A DNA stretch of 64,000 nt from an uncultured Eubacteriales bacterium (GCA_900544765.1 UQWI01000003.1:1-64000), one strand, 5' to 3'. Counted from the stretch's first letter, positions 17,462 to 26,687 are shown. Notes: generated by a model not told the origin, from the sequence alone. Numbers and translations: made by a program.

Positions 17462-17484
17462 CAGCATTTTATCTCAACTACCCG

Positions 17485-17513
17485 TTGACAACCGCCGCTG
17501 AAAATGTTAAACT
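17485..17513 (+). promoter_or_regulatory. SigA-type promoter of tRNA-Gly
   Basis: TTGACA at 17485-17490, a 17-base spacer and TAAACT at 17508-17513, with the tRNA beginning 10 bases later. The same hexamer pair and spacing precede the tRNA-Arg operon at 39.4 kb. Confidence 0.88.
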
Positions 17514-17523
17514 ATCATGGCAC

Positions 17524-17597
17524 GCGGGTGTAGTTCAATGGTAGAACACCAGCCTTCCAAGCTGGATACGAGGGTTCGATTCCCTTCACCCGCTCCA
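17524..17597 (+). tRNA. tRNA-Gly (TCC)
   Basis: A 74-nt cloverleaf: acceptor GCGGGTG / CACCCGC, anticodon loop CTTCCAA giving TCC, T loop GGTTCGATTCC, U discriminator and encoded CCA at 17595-17597. Confidence 0.95.
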
Positions 17598-17740
17598 CGT
17601 CGCTGCGGACGACATATCGTTCGCAGCGACTTTTTGCAAAAGTCACTTCTCACTCATTCTGTCGCAGCTCCTTTCAGCTTCAAAACCCATGGTTTTGAAG
17701 CTGATTTTTGCTTTTTGGCAAGCGTCACATCGCTTGCCCT
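17595..17740 (+). repeat. 146-bp post-tRNA repeat, copy A (contains tandem terminators)
   Basis: Starting inside the CCA of tRNA-Gly, this 146-bp segment is identical, base for base, to the reverse complement of 38491-38636, which starts inside the CCA of tRNA-Lys. It contains an intrinsic terminator (GTCGCTGCG stem followed by T5), a second palindrome of 13-bp arms around 17676-17703 followed by T-rich sequence, and a third hairpin, GGCAAGCG / CGCTTGCC. The rest of the gap to 17942 shows no gene. Confidence 0.9.
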
Positions 17741-17942
17741 TCCTCTCAAAAGGAACCGGACGCGAATTACGTCCCTATCAGGCCCCATGCGTCGGCTCCC
17801 GTACTCTGGGCATACAGCCGCGCCCCGTGTTCTGACACGCCATTGTCTGAGGCGCGTCTATTGCGGTGACAGTGTAATCCCTTTGCATTTTACCCCGCCT
17901 CTCCTGAGCGCATTCTAACAGAACGCTGCGCTTTTGCAAGCG

Positions 17943-17973
17943 AAAACGCCCCGGACCTGCCGGGGCGTTTTTT
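17943..17973. terminator. Bidirectional terminator
   Basis: AAAACGCCCCGG / CCGGGGCGTTTTTT with loop ACCTG. It ends the ABC-F gene on the minus strand and can also stop plus-strand transcription from tRNA-Gly. Confidence 0.88.
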
Positions 17974-19589
17974 CACTCCGCCGCCTGCTCGTGCTCGGCG
18001 ATGTGCATATACTCGTCGTAGGTGCACATGCGGTCCGTAATGGAGCCGTCGGCGTTTATCTCTATTATCCGGTTGGCCACGGTCTGCGTGAGCTGGTGGT
18101 CGTGGCTGGAGAAGATGACGTTGTGCTCAAAGGCGGCCAGGCCGTTGTTCAGCGCCGCGATGCTCTCGAGGTCGAGGTGGTTCGTGGGCTGGTCGAGCAG
18201 CAGCACGCTCGCGCCGGAGAGCATGAGCTTGCTTATCATGCACCTCACGCGCTCGCCGCCCGAGAGGACGTTCACTGGCTTGTACACCTCGTCGCCGGAG
18301 AAGAGCATGCGCCCCAGGAACTGGCGCAGATAGCTCTCGCGCTTGTCCTCGGAGAACTGGCGCATCCAGTCCATGATGGACAGCTCGCAGCCCTCGAAAT
18401 AGGCGCTGTTGTCGCGCGGCATGTAGCCCTGAGTGGTGGAGACGCCCCACTTGATGTTGCCGGAATCCGGCTCCTCCTCACCCATGAGCAGCTTGAAGAG
18501 CATGGTCACGGCCAGCTCATTGCGTCCTATCACCGCAATCTTATCGCCCTTGTTCATGATGAAGTTTACGTCCTTGAGCAAGGTCACGCCGTCCACAGTC
18601 TTGGTGAGGTCGGTTACGAAAAGCCTGTCTTTGCCGGGCTCACGCGCGGCCTTGAAGCCGACCCACGGGTAGCGCCTGCTCGACGCAGGCAGCTCCTCAA
18701 TGGTGAGCTTGTCGAGCAGCTTGCGGCGGGAAGTCGCCTGACGGGACTTGGAGCGGTTTGCAGCGAAGCGCCGGATGAAGGCTTCAAGCTCTGCAATCTT
18801 CTGCGAGGCCTTCTTGTTCTGGTCCTTAATGAGCTTCTGCATCAGCTGGCTGGACTCGTACCAGAAATCGTAGTTACCGACGTACATCTTAATCTTGCCG
18901 TAGTCGATGTCGACGATGTGTGTACACACGTTGTTGAGGAAGTATCGGTCGTGGCTGACGACGAGCACGGTGCCCTCGTAGTCCATGAGGAAGTCCTCGA
19001 GCCACACGACGCTCTGCAAATCCAGGTTGTTCGTTGGCTCGTCGAGCAGCACGATGTCCGGTTTGCCGAAAAGCGCCTGCGCAAGCAGCACCTTGACCTT
19101 GAGCCTGCCGTCGAGATCTGCCATAAGGGTGTAGTGGTACTGCGTGTCAACGCCCAGGCCGTTGAGTATCCTGCCCGCGTCGCTCTCGGCCTCCCAGCCG
19201 CCCATCTCGGCGAACTCCTCCTCGAGCTCGCTGGCGCGGATGCCGTCCTCGTCGGTGAAATCCGGCTTTTCGTATATGGCGTCCTTCTCCTTGCCGATGT
19301 CATATAGACGCTTGTTGCCCATGATGACCGTGTCCATGACGCTGTACTCGTCGTACATGCCCTGGTTCTGCTTGAGGACGCTCATACGGGCCTTCGGGTC
19401 TATATACACGTTGCCCGAAGTGCTCTCGACCTCTCCCGACAGCACGCGCAGGAACGTGCTCTTGCCCGCGCCGTTGGCGCCTATTATGCCGTAGCAGTTG
19501 CCGGAAGTGAACTGCAAATCGGCGTTCTGGAACAACACCTGGCCACCGAACTGTACGCTCAGGTTGTCAACTGTTATCATTGCACCCAT
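17973..19589 (-). CDS. ABC-F family ATPase
   Basis: A 538-residue soluble protein with two ABC cassettes and no membrane segments. Walker A in the first is GANGAGKS; in the second it is degenerate, GRNELAVT. Signatures LSGGERVR (second) and LDGRLKVK (a degenerate first) and Walker B LLDEPTNNLDL and LLDQPTNHLDL are visible, with a linker between. ABC-F proteins bind the ribosomal E site and modulate translation or give antibiotic resistance; this one looks like a housekeeping YkpA/Uup-type member. The start at 19589 follows TTAGGAG; ATG at 19580 is an alternative. Confidence 0.9.
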   Translation of the reverse strand: MGAMITVDNLSVQFGGQVLFQNADLQFTSGNCYGIIGANGAGKSTFLRVLSGEVESTSGNVYIDPKARMSVLKQNQGMYDEYSVMDTVIMGNKRLYDIGKEKDAIYEKPDFTDEDGIRASELEEEFAEMGGWEAESDAGRILNGLGVDTQYHYTLMADLDGRLKVKVLLAQALFGKPDIVLLDEPTNNLDLQSVVWLEDFLMDYEGTVLVVSHDRYFLNNVCTHIVDIDYGKIKMYVGNYDFWYESSQLMQKLIKDQNKKASQKIAELEAFIRRFAANRSKSRQATSRRKLLDKLTIEELPASSRRYPWVGFKAAREPGKDRLFVTDLTKTVDGVTLLKDVNFIMNKGDKIAVIGRNELAVTMLFKLLMGEEEPDSGNIKWGVSTTQGYMPRDNSAYFEGCELSIMDWMRQFSEDKRESYLRQFLGRMLFSGDEVYKPVNVLSGGERVRCMISKLMLSGASVLLLDQPTNHLDLESIAALNNGLAAFEHNVIFSSHDHQLTQTVANRIIEINADGSITDRMCTYDEYMHIAEHEQAAE

Positions 19590-19605
19590 GTCTACACTCC
19601 TAAAA

Positions 19606-20304
19606 TCAGTCTGTTGGTTCCGGCCCCACATCCAGGCCGATGCCCTCTGCGACAAAGCGGGCGTAGCCCACCGCGCCGTCGGGCGTGAGGTGTATGCCGT
19701 CGTCCGAGCGTATCCAGCTCGTGTGCTCTGGTGCGACGGCGCTCCAATCGAGCACATGGAGGTTGTCATATTCCTCGTCGAGCTCCCAGATGAGGTCGTT
19801 CGTCTCATCCTGCCACTCCAGGTACCTGCCGTAGCAGGTAACCCAGTAGATAGTCCGGTCCTCGCCGAGGAAGTCCAGCACGCGCTCTCCCTCCTCTATC
19901 GGGAAGGGGCTGTTCGAGCCGAGGCCGATGACTACGGTGTCGTGAATCTCACCGGCGGCTTCCATATCGTACAGTATGTCCATGGCCTCGACGAGCTGAC
20001 GCCCCTCTTTAGCGTTCACCACGCAGCCGGGGATGTACTCGTAAAGCGCCTCTTCGGCGGCGACCATGATGGAATCGCCTATCAGCGTGACTTCGTCCGG
20101 CACAGCCCTCTCCGTGGGCTCCACGGACGGCTCTGCGGTGGGTTCCGGCGCTTCCGTTACGGGCTGCACGCTGGGCGCGTCTGGGTCAGGCAGCCCATCC
20201 GAGGGCGCGGAGTCATGCCCTGTGACCACCAGCACGATGGCCAGGACTATCACAACAGCCACGAGGCCGATGATTGCGGCCAATTTCCAGTTTGAGTTTC
20301 TCAT
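19606..20304 (-). CDS. Membrane-anchored SGNH/GDSL hydrolase
   Basis: A 232-residue protein with an N-terminal membrane anchor (residues 8-28), a Pro/Glu-rich linker, and an SGNH hydrolase domain: LIGDSIM with the nucleophilic Ser near residue 77, GLGSNSP with the Asn, and DDGIHLTPDG with the catalytic Asp-His. The closest well-known group is the extracellular domain of OatA-like peptidoglycan O-acetyltransferases or acetyl esterases, so action on wall polysaccharide is likely. It is 16 bases upstream of the ABC-F gene. A paralogue occurs at 52.5 kb. Confidence 0.82.
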   Translation of the reverse strand: MRNSNWKLAAIIGLVAVVIVLAIVLVVTGHDSAPSDGLPDPDAPSVQPVTEAPEPTAEPSVEPTERAVPDEVTLIGDSIMVAAEEALYEYIPGCVVNAKEGRQLVEAMDILYDMEAAGEIHDTVVIGLGSNSPFPIEEGERVLDFLGEDRTIYWVTCYGRYLEWQDETNDLIWELDEEYDNLHVLDWSAVAPEHTSWIRSDDGIHLTPDGAVGYARFVAEGIGLDVGPEPTD

Positions 20305-20376
20305 ATATCGACCTCCGGCGCAATATCATACTACGTTTTGGCGTGGAAAGCAAGGCAAAAGCGGCGCCTTAACGGC

Positions 20377-20406
20377 AAAAACGCGGGGCCTTTGCCCCGC
20401 GTTTTT
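20377..20406. terminator. Bidirectional terminator
   Basis: AAAAACGCGGGG / CCCCGCGTTTTT around CCTTTG, just after the stop of the SLH gene on the minus strand. Confidence 0.88.
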
Positions 20407-20418
20407 GGGAAAACCGTA

Positions 20419-22104
20419 TTATCCGCCCATCGTCCGCGTCGCCCTGAGCAGCATGGCGGCGAGCTGGGCGCGGGTCACGGAACCCTGTGGGTCGAGCCTG
20501 CCTCCGTCGGTGCCGGAGATTATGCCGTACTCCGCGCACCAGCGCATGGCGTCGAGCGCCCAGGAGCTGACGGAAGCGGCGTCCGGGAAGCCGTCCAGGG
20601 CGTCTGCCGGGCTGGGCGCGGCGTCATTGGAGTACTCCATGAACCTGTAGAGCATGACGGCGAGCTGCTCGCGCGTGAGCTGGGCCGATGGCTCGAAGGT
20701 CTCGGCCGCCGTGCCGTCGGCAATTTTATTCAGCCTCGCCCAGTAGACCGGCACGGCGTACCAGCTCCCGGCGTCCACGTCGGCGTAGGGGTAGCCCCAG
20801 TCGGAGGCGGGCATATCCGGCTCACCGGCAACGCGCCAGATGGTCGTGACGGCCATGGCACGGGTAACGGGAACGTCCGGCGCGAAGCTCACGTCGCTCA
20901 CGCCTTCCATCCAGCCTTTGACGTAGACGGAGAACACGTCGTCGTAGAACCAGTCGCCGCTGCCGACGTCGGAAAAGCTCAGCTTCTGGTCCGGCTTGGC
21001 CGTGACCGTCACCGTCTCCGCCGCGCTCACATCCTGCGCCGCGGTCGTGGTGTAATACCCGCGTCCGGAGAAGGTGAATCTATACGTCCCGGGTGCGAGG
21101 TAGTAATCGCCGTAGTCGTCCGGCTCGTAGGCACGCCCGGCGGTGTCCGTGACGCGCACGGCAAGCCCCTCCGGCTCCGACTGCGCGCGCACAAGCGTCA
21201 GGCTCTCGCCCTCGCCGCTCACGGAACGTATCTTGCCTCGGTTGACCAGCGAGCCCTCGTTTGAGATAGCTGCGGCTATCGTGACGCCCTCGCGCACGTC
21301 GAGCGTGACGCCGCTCTTGACCGTGCCGCCGGTGGTGCAGTCAAGCATGGCGTACACCGTGTCGCCGCTCACAGCCGCGCGGAGCGCCGCGTCCAGCGTA
21401 GGATAGAACTTATCGCCGATGCGCGCGACGCAGGGCCAGACGGGCCGGGCGCTGCCCTCCGGCGTGAAGTCACCGTTGAAGCCGGGGGCTACGCCGCCGC
21501 GATAGGCATAGCTGTAATAATAGGCGTCGTGCTCCGCGTCATACTTGCGGTACTCGTAGAGCCCCGCGCCGGTGAAGGTGAAGTCGCGCACGGCGTTGCC
21601 GTTCTCCACGCTGACGCTCATGGCGCAGAAGGTGTCGGCGAAGCCGCAGTTTATCACGCTGAGCTTGCAGCCGGAGCAGTCGGGCGCAATTGCCGTGCCG
21701 TAGAGCCAGCCGCTGAAATCGCAGTCGTGCACGCTGAGCACGCACTTGCTCCCGCTCTTGAGCGTGACGGCGGCGTCCCGCCCGTCGACGGCGGCAAAAT
21801 CTATGCCCTGCACCCCGGCTGTGGAGCCGGGAGCCGCGTCTCCCAGCTCAAAGGCCAGCGCGCCGGTGAATTTGACCTCGCCCTCGCCGCGCAGGGTGAC
21901 GGGCGTTCTCACCGTCAAAATTCCGCCCTCCGGCGCGTATTCGCCGGGCTCAAGCGTTATCACGTCCCCGGCCGAGGCCGCGTCCAGCGCCTCGCGGAGC
22001 TCGTCCATATTAGCAGCCCGCAGCCCCTCCCCATCGGCCAGCGCCGACGGCAGGAGCGCACACATGAGCGCAAGCGCCAGCAGTACGGATAGCAGCTTTT
22101 TCAT
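20419..22104 (-). CDS. SLH-domain surface protein with beta-helix-like N-terminal part
   Basis: A 561-residue exported protein. Signal peptide residues 1-23 (ends SALADG). Residues 30-260 have short beta-strand turns resembling a right-handed parallel beta-helix, for example LREALDAASAGDVITLEPGE and GVTLDVREGVTIAAAIS. A PEGA-like beta-sandwich follows (VRVTDTAGRAYEPDD). Three SLH repeats end the protein (about 375-555), each with the T/S-R-E/A element TRAMAV, TREQLAV, TRAQLAAML. The SLH repeats bind pyruvylated secondary wall polymer. It is a paralogue of the next gene upstream. Confidence 0.88.
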   Translation of the reverse strand: MKKLLSVLLALALMCALLPSALADGEGLRAANMDELREALDAASAGDVITLEPGEYAPEGGILTVRTPVTLRGEGEVKFTGALAFELGDAAPGSTAGVQGIDFAAVDGRDAAVTLKSGSKCVLSVHDCDFSGWLYGTAIAPDCSGCKLSVINCGFADTFCAMSVSVENGNAVRDFTFTGAGLYEYRKYDAEHDAYYYSYAYRGGVAPGFNGDFTPEGSARPVWPCVARIGDKFYPTLDAALRAAVSGDTVYAMLDCTTGGTVKSGVTLDVREGVTIAAAISNEGSLVNRGKIRSVSGEGESLTLVRAQSEPEGLAVRVTDTAGRAYEPDDYGDYYLAPGTYRFTFSGRGYYTTTAAQDVSAAETVTVTAKPDQKLSFSDVGSGDWFYDDVFSVYVKGWMEGVSDVSFAPDVPVTRAMAVTTIWRVAGEPDMPASDWGYPYADVDAGSWYAVPVYWARLNKIADGTAAETFEPSAQLTREQLAVMLYRFMEYSNDAAPSPADALDGFPDAASVSSWALDAMRWCAEYGIISGTDGGRLDPQGSVTRAQLAAMLLRATRTMGG

Positions 22105-22212
22105 TGGTATACCTCCCCGCAGTGGTTATGCAGCTTACAGGCCTGCGGCCTTTTCAGCACTCTGGTGTATTTTTGACGAATTAAACTCATTTTAGTTTCA
22201 CAGGGAAGAAAA

Positions 22213-22290
22213 AAATGGGCCGCATATAACGGCCCGTTTCAAAATTCGCCGGGATGCGGAAAATGGGCCGCGAGACGCGGCCCATTCCCT
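22213..22290 (-). terminator. Tandem terminator hairpins after the 664-residue SLH gene
   Basis: Two similar hairpins, GGGCCG / CGGCCC at 22217-22235 and AATGGGCCGCG / CGCGGCCCATT at 22262-22286. Read on the minus strand, the second hairpin met (22217-22235) is followed by CATTTTTTTC, giving an intrinsic terminator. Confidence 0.75.
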
Positions 22291-22326
22291 ATATGGAGAC
22301 GGCGAACCGGCTCCAAGCTGCTGGTA

Positions 22327-24321
22327 TCATAAATCAAAATATTCGTTGCAGAAGCGCATCAGCATCGCGGCGAGCTGGGCGCGGGTGGCGTTGCCCTGCG
22401 GGGTCAGGTAACCGGTGCTGGTGCCGTTGACTATGCCCTCGGCGCAGGCCCACTGCAGGGCCTCGAAGGCGTATTCGCTGACCTGGTTCACGTCGTAGTA
22501 GCTGAGTATGTTGGCGGTCAGCGAGGTGTTGAAGCCGCGATACCTGGCGTAGCGGTACAGCATCGTCGCAAACTGCTCGCGGGTCACCGGCGCGTTGGGG
22601 TCAAAGGTCGCGGCGCCGGTGCCGTTGACGATGTTGTTCTTGGCGGCCCAGGCGATGGCGTCCGCGTACCAGGCGTTGGAGGCCACATCGGTGAAGCCGC
22701 TGCCGTAGCTCACGGCGGGCTCGCCGGACATGCGGTAGAGTATCTGGACCACCATGGCGCGGGTCGCGGTGGCGTCAGGCGCGAACTGGTAGCTGTTGAT
22801 GCCCTCCATCAGGCCGTACCTGTACGCGAAGCTGACGTACTCGTAGAACCAGTCGGCCAGGCGCACGTCGGTAAACGGCGTCACCGTGCGGATGAACTCC
22901 GCGTCGACGGTCACGCGCACGCCCGGCATGGAGAAGCGGTACACGTTGTCGCGCACATGCTCAACCTTGACCGTGTTGCCGCTCGGGCGGGTTACGGTGA
23001 GGTTGTAGAGCCTGTAGCCGACGTCGGGGTCAACAGTTATGTAAACCCATTCGCCCTCCTCGGCGTACACCGTGTCGACGCTGACATCGCCGTGCAGGAT
23101 GCTGCTGTCGACGTACACGCGGTACTCGCTCGGCGCGGCGGCAAAGTCGGCGTCGATTATGTACTGCTCACCGGGCTTCATACGGAAGTAGAAAACTCCG
23201 TTGTCCCACGTGCCGTAGTCTATCGCGCCATAGCCAACGCGGTAAATCGTCAGGTCATCGAGGTAATAGCCATTATTGGGGTCAACGTAAACAGCAACCC
23301 ATCCGTGGCTAAGATAATTAAAAGAGACATCGCCGTGGCTGGTCGGCCAGACTACAACCCTCTCGCTCTGGGTAAGCGTTACTTCGATAGTATCCCCGGC
23401 ATCTGCCAGATCAATGTTGCCCGTGACTGCGCCGAAGCCATATGCTGAAACTTTGTAGGTGTAATTTTTATCAGCTTCAAGCCAATACTGTCCGTTCCTG
23501 TCAGGATTTACAGCATTGCCGGCGCTGTCAGTGACGACTACATTAGCCCAGTACGGCTTCACGTCGAACTTGACGGTGTAGTAAACCGGCTCGGGATCGG
23601 GCTCTGGTTCAGGCTCGGGCTCTGTAACAGTCCAGCCAGTAATGGTTCCTTTATTAGTAACGTTTTCTTTGGGGCTTACATTACCTGTTACAGTTACACC
23701 AACAGGAACTATTAGTTTTACTCCCGCCGGTACAGTAAAGTCTCCAGAAACATTGTCACACAAGGTTACAGTTTTGCCATCGGCTGCAGCATTTAGAGCA
23801 GAATTCAAATCAGAATAAACGGTTTTTGTCTGATCAGTTCCTTCAATATATGCAACTCCCATGGTGCTTATATCGTTGGTATAATATACTCTTCCCGTTG
23901 AGTCTCCTGCGTAGCAAGCTTTTTCGTAACCCGTAAGGCCTGTTATCTCTCCACCATAAAGTGAGATTGAAACATTTGTCACATAAGCGTTTGTCAAATC
24001 AAGCTTGCCGCTTTCGACGAGAACATTGGCATCAAGCACAACGTTTTCAAGCTTGACAGTTTCGTCAGCCGGCGCAACAATTTTAATACTCCCTCGAAGA
24101 GCATATTCATTGCCGTCAGCAGATTTTATAGTAACTTCCTTGCTGATTGTAAAATCGTTTTCCGTTAGCGCAATGTCGTTGGTCAATATGACAGTGCCGC
24201 CACTTGAAACAGCGGTCTTAAAATCACCTTCCGACATTTCCCCTCCGTCTGCAAATGCCATCATGGGCAGCATGCCCACGACGAGGCAGAGGGACAGAAG
24301 GACTGCCAATAGTTTTTTCAT
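22327..24321 (-). CDS. SLH-domain surface protein
   Basis: A 664-residue exported protein with a signal peptide (1-24), a beta-helix-like section (about 30-220), a Glu-Pro spacer (EPEPEPDPEP), a PEGA-like sandwich, a further repetitive beta region with paired GDVSFNYLSHGWVAVYVDP and GDVSVDTVYAEEGEWVYIT units, and three C-terminal SLH repeats (about 480-655). Codon use in its first third is less GC-rich than in the rest, which suggests a module acquired by recombination. Likely an S-layer-associated surface protein; no enzymatic domain is visible. Confidence 0.86.
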   Translation of the reverse strand: MKKLLAVLLSLCLVVGMLPMMAFADGGEMSEGDFKTAVSSGGTVILTNDIALTENDFTISKEVTIKSADGNEYALRGSIKIVAPADETVKLENVVLDANVLVESGKLDLTNAYVTNVSISLYGGEITGLTGYEKACYAGDSTGRVYYTNDISTMGVAYIEGTDQTKTVYSDLNSALNAAADGKTVTLCDNVSGDFTVPAGVKLIVPVGVTVTGNVSPKENVTNKGTITGWTVTEPEPEPEPDPEPVYYTVKFDVKPYWANVVVTDSAGNAVNPDRNGQYWLEADKNYTYKVSAYGFGAVTGNIDLADAGDTIEVTLTQSERVVVWPTSHGDVSFNYLSHGWVAVYVDPNNGYYLDDLTIYRVGYGAIDYGTWDNGVFYFRMKPGEQYIIDADFAAAPSEYRVYVDSSILHGDVSVDTVYAEEGEWVYITVDPDVGYRLYNLTVTRPSGNTVKVEHVRDNVYRFSMPGVRVTVDAEFIRTVTPFTDVRLADWFYEYVSFAYRYGLMEGINSYQFAPDATATRAMVVQILYRMSGEPAVSYGSGFTDVASNAWYADAIAWAAKNNIVNGTGAATFDPNAPVTREQFATMLYRYARYRGFNTSLTANILSYYDVNQVSEYAFEALQWACAEGIVNGTSTGYLTPQGNATRAQLAAMLMRFCNEYFDL

Positions 24322-24552
24322 TTCAAAATACCTCCCTAAATTAATTGTTGTCCCGTATGTGGGACGAGTAATATTCGGTTTTGTTCCAGCAGCTGTTGCA
24401 AATATAGTACAAGTTTGTTACACCTCCCCGAGAATGGTTGTAACATGAGGACGTTTGTCAAAAACGCCAAATTTCAACTTTGCGCTAACTTCCGTTTTTA
24501 ATGATTCTACCACAGCCCGCAAGATATGGCAACTGTTTTGTGAGGGTTAAAG

Positions 24553-24595
24553 GCTCAAAAAACGCCCGCTTGACCAAAAACGGTCAAACGGGCGA
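24553..24595 (-). terminator. Terminator after the zinc-ribbon protein gene
   Basis: On the minus strand the stem CGCCCGtTTGACC / GGTCAAgCGGGCG (24563-24594) is followed by TTTTTTGAG. The flanking gap 24322-24552 also holds a short inverted repeat (GTTACA / TGTAAC at 24417-24444) and the SLH gene leader. Confidence 0.82.
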
Positions 24596-24630
24596 ATTCG
24601 GAACGGTTATTCAATTACCAGCCGGGGGTA

Positions 24631-25281
24631 TCAGTTCACTCCCGCGCCGTAAACGGTGATGCTGTCGCTCACGCCGAACAGGGTGGCGGTGATGGTCGAG
24701 CTGCCGTTGCCTACGACGGTCAGGGTGCAGGTCGTGCCGTTGGGCGTGACCGTGATGATGCTCTCATCGCTGCTCGTCCACTCAATATACTGCGAGAGGT
24801 CGGTGGTCGTCGCCGGGTAAATGCTGAGCGTGATGACCTGCGTCTCGCTGCCCCAGGTCGCGCTCGGGTTCATGGCGAACTCCGTAGCGGCCGCTCCGTT
24901 GACGTATATGTCTATGCTGTCAACGGTCGGGGTCGGCGTCGGCACAGGCGTGGGCGACGGCGTCGGCGTGGCGGGCAGGTTGCTGACGGGCGGCACGGTG
25001 GTCACGGGGCCGCTGTCTGTTGAGCCGTTGAGGCTGATGCTGACGAGCACGACAACGGCCAGGATGACGGCGAGCAGAAGTATGCCGCCGAACACAAGCT
25101 GCCAGCGGGCATTGTTCGCGGCGCGCTCTCCGGCGCCGGTGCCGGGGTCGGTGCTGCCGCTCGTGGCGGGCACACGATCGCTCTGCTTAACGCGCCGGGT
25201 ACCGCAGTAGGGGCAGCGTCCGCGCAGCCCGGAATACTGCCGTCCGCAGCGGCGACAGGTGACACGAGGAATGAAACCCAT
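24631..25281 (-). CDS. Zinc-ribbon membrane protein with Ig-like C-terminal domain
   Basis: A 216-residue protein of unknown function. Residues 8-27 form a zinc ribbon (CRRCG and CPYCG). A transmembrane helix follows (about 63-86), then a Thr/Pro linker (PTPSPTPVPTPTPT), and an extracellular BIG2/Ig-like domain whose IEWTSSDESIITVT and GSSTITAT pattern is typical. The ATG at 25281 follows GGAGGGAC; the longer frame has no ribosome site. The cytosolic zinc ribbon and external adhesion-like fold suggest a sensor or scaffold on the wall side. It neighbours SLH genes on one side and ypeB on the other. Confidence 0.75.
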   Translation of the reverse strand: MGFIPRVTCRRCGRQYSGLRGRCPYCGTRRVKQSDRVPATSGSTDPGTGAGERAANNARWQLVFGGILLLAVILAVVVLVSISLNGSTDSGPVTTVPPVSNLPATPTPSPTPVPTPTPTVDSIDIYVNGAAATEFAMNPSATWGSETQVITLSIYPATTTDLSQYIEWTSSDESIITVTPNGTTCTLTVVGNGSSTITATLFGVSDSITVYGAGVN

Positions 25282-25370
25282 AAGAGTCCCTCCGTTCTGG
25301 GAAGAGTAATCAAGCTTAAATACGCGTTTTAACACGCATAAAACGCTAACATAATATTACTCTTTTCCGT

Positions 25371-26681
25371 TCAATTCGTCAACTCAATTTTCACTTGCTG
25401 CGCGTTTTTTGCGTCGACAAATACATTCACTCCCCCACCGGCGGCATTTTTACAGGCAAATTCCCAGCACAATGTCTCCACTCCGCCGTCCGAGCGGGCC
25501 AGCACGAGCCGCTCCCCCTCAACGCTCAGCGAGGACGGAACGGCGGCCCTCGCGGCCCCAGCGTCTATATCCGCGGCCAGGTTTGTCCGCTGCGTGTGGT
25601 ACATAATATAGTTGTGCGCGTTGTAGGAGCAGACTTCGCCCGTCGCGGCGTCCACCTCCACCTCGATGCTGTCCGGCAGGAGCAGCACGCCGTCCGCCTC
25701 GGGCGCCAGCGTGAGGTCGTACAGCCCCGCGCGCTCGACGCTCTCGACCGTCACGAAGCTGTCCGTGAACAGGCCGCCGAGCAGCGCGAGCGCGGTCTCC
25801 TCGGCTTTCTCCGAGCTGACGCCCGCCGTCCCGCCGCTGCACGAGCCGGACAGCGTAGCCACAACGCCGCCGTTTTCCGTCACCGTGATATACCTCGCGC
25901 CGTTTTCAAGCTCCTGCACGAAGCCGTACACGGCGTACACGCCCTCGCTGCGCCCGGTGGGCTCCAGCTGTCCTGGCTCAACGCCCAGGAACTGCGCCGC
26001 TATCCCGCGCGCTTCGTCCTCGCTCACGCTCTCCAGCCCGGCCGTGTACGCCGCCTCCGGCTTCATCGAAGCGGCCGAGTAGCGCCCGGCGTAGTCCAGC
26101 TCCGGGAAGTCGTCGAGGGCGGCGTCCAGCGCCGCCAGCTCGCTGCCCACGGTGCCCGTGACGCCGTCCGCGCCCACGGCGCCGTATTCGTCCATGGTCA
26201 GGTCTCCCGCGTCCAGCGCGGCGAAGATGCCGCCGGCCTGCGTCGAGATATTGCTTATCGCCTCGCTGAGCGCAGCCAGGTTTTCAAGCTCCTCCCCGGT
26301 CGGCATGCGCCCCTTCGCCGCTTGCCCCGAGAGGTAGAGCGCGTAGTCGCCCGCGCCGTTCAAATACTGCGAAAGCAGCTCCAGCTCCTGCGTCGAGTAC
26401 GGCATTGCGGAGAGCGCGGTAACGGCCCCGGCGGCGTTCGCCGCGGCCTTGGCGCAGAGCGTGCTCACAAGCGCGGCGTTCGTGGCGTACTGGCTTTCGC
26501 GCAGCGCCTCGTCGAACTCCGCCACAGCGCCGGTAAACTGGCTCACCGCGCCGGAGCTGTACGCCGAAGTTACGGAGCGCTCGCCGTTCAGGTTCGAGTC
26601 TAGCGTCCAGGCGTAGACGCCCACGCCGATAATGATTGCGGCCATTATGCCAAATATCGTAAACGCAACAGATTTCTTCAC
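25371..26681 (-). CDS. ypeB: Spore germination protein YpeB
   Basis: A 436-residue protein with an N-terminal membrane helix (about 4-24), a long helical N-domain (residues 40-190) and PepSY-like repeats to the C-terminus, which is the YpeB layout. In Bacillus and Clostridia YpeB sits in the spore membrane and stabilises the cortex-lytic enzyme SleB, so this indicates a spore-former. The start is GTG at 26681, placed 8 bases after GGAGGTG; the longer frame would begin inside the hairpin. The usual partner sleB is not beside it: the divergent neighbours are a DUF4160/DUF2442 pair. Confidence 0.82.
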   Translation of the reverse strand: MKKSVAFTIFGIMAAIIIGVGVYAWTLDSNLNGERSVTSAYSSGAVSQFTGAVAEFDEALRESQYATNAALVSTLCAKAAANAAGAVTALSAMPYSTQELELLSQYLNGAGDYALYLSGQAAKGRMPTGEELENLAALSEAISNISTQAGGIFAALDAGDLTMDEYGAVGADGVTGTVGSELAALDAALDDFPELDYAGRYSAASMKPEAAYTAGLESVSEDEARGIAAQFLGVEPGQLEPTGRSEGVYAVYGFVQELENGARYITVTENGGVVATLSGSCSGGTAGVSSEKAEETALALLGGLFTDSFVTVESVERAGLYDLTLAPEADGVLLLPDSIEVEVDAATGEVCSYNAHNYIMYHTQRTNLAADIDAGAARAAVPSSLSVEGERLVLARSDGGVETLCWEFACKNAAGGGVNVFVDAKNAQQVKIELTN

Positions 26682-26687
26682 GAAAAA

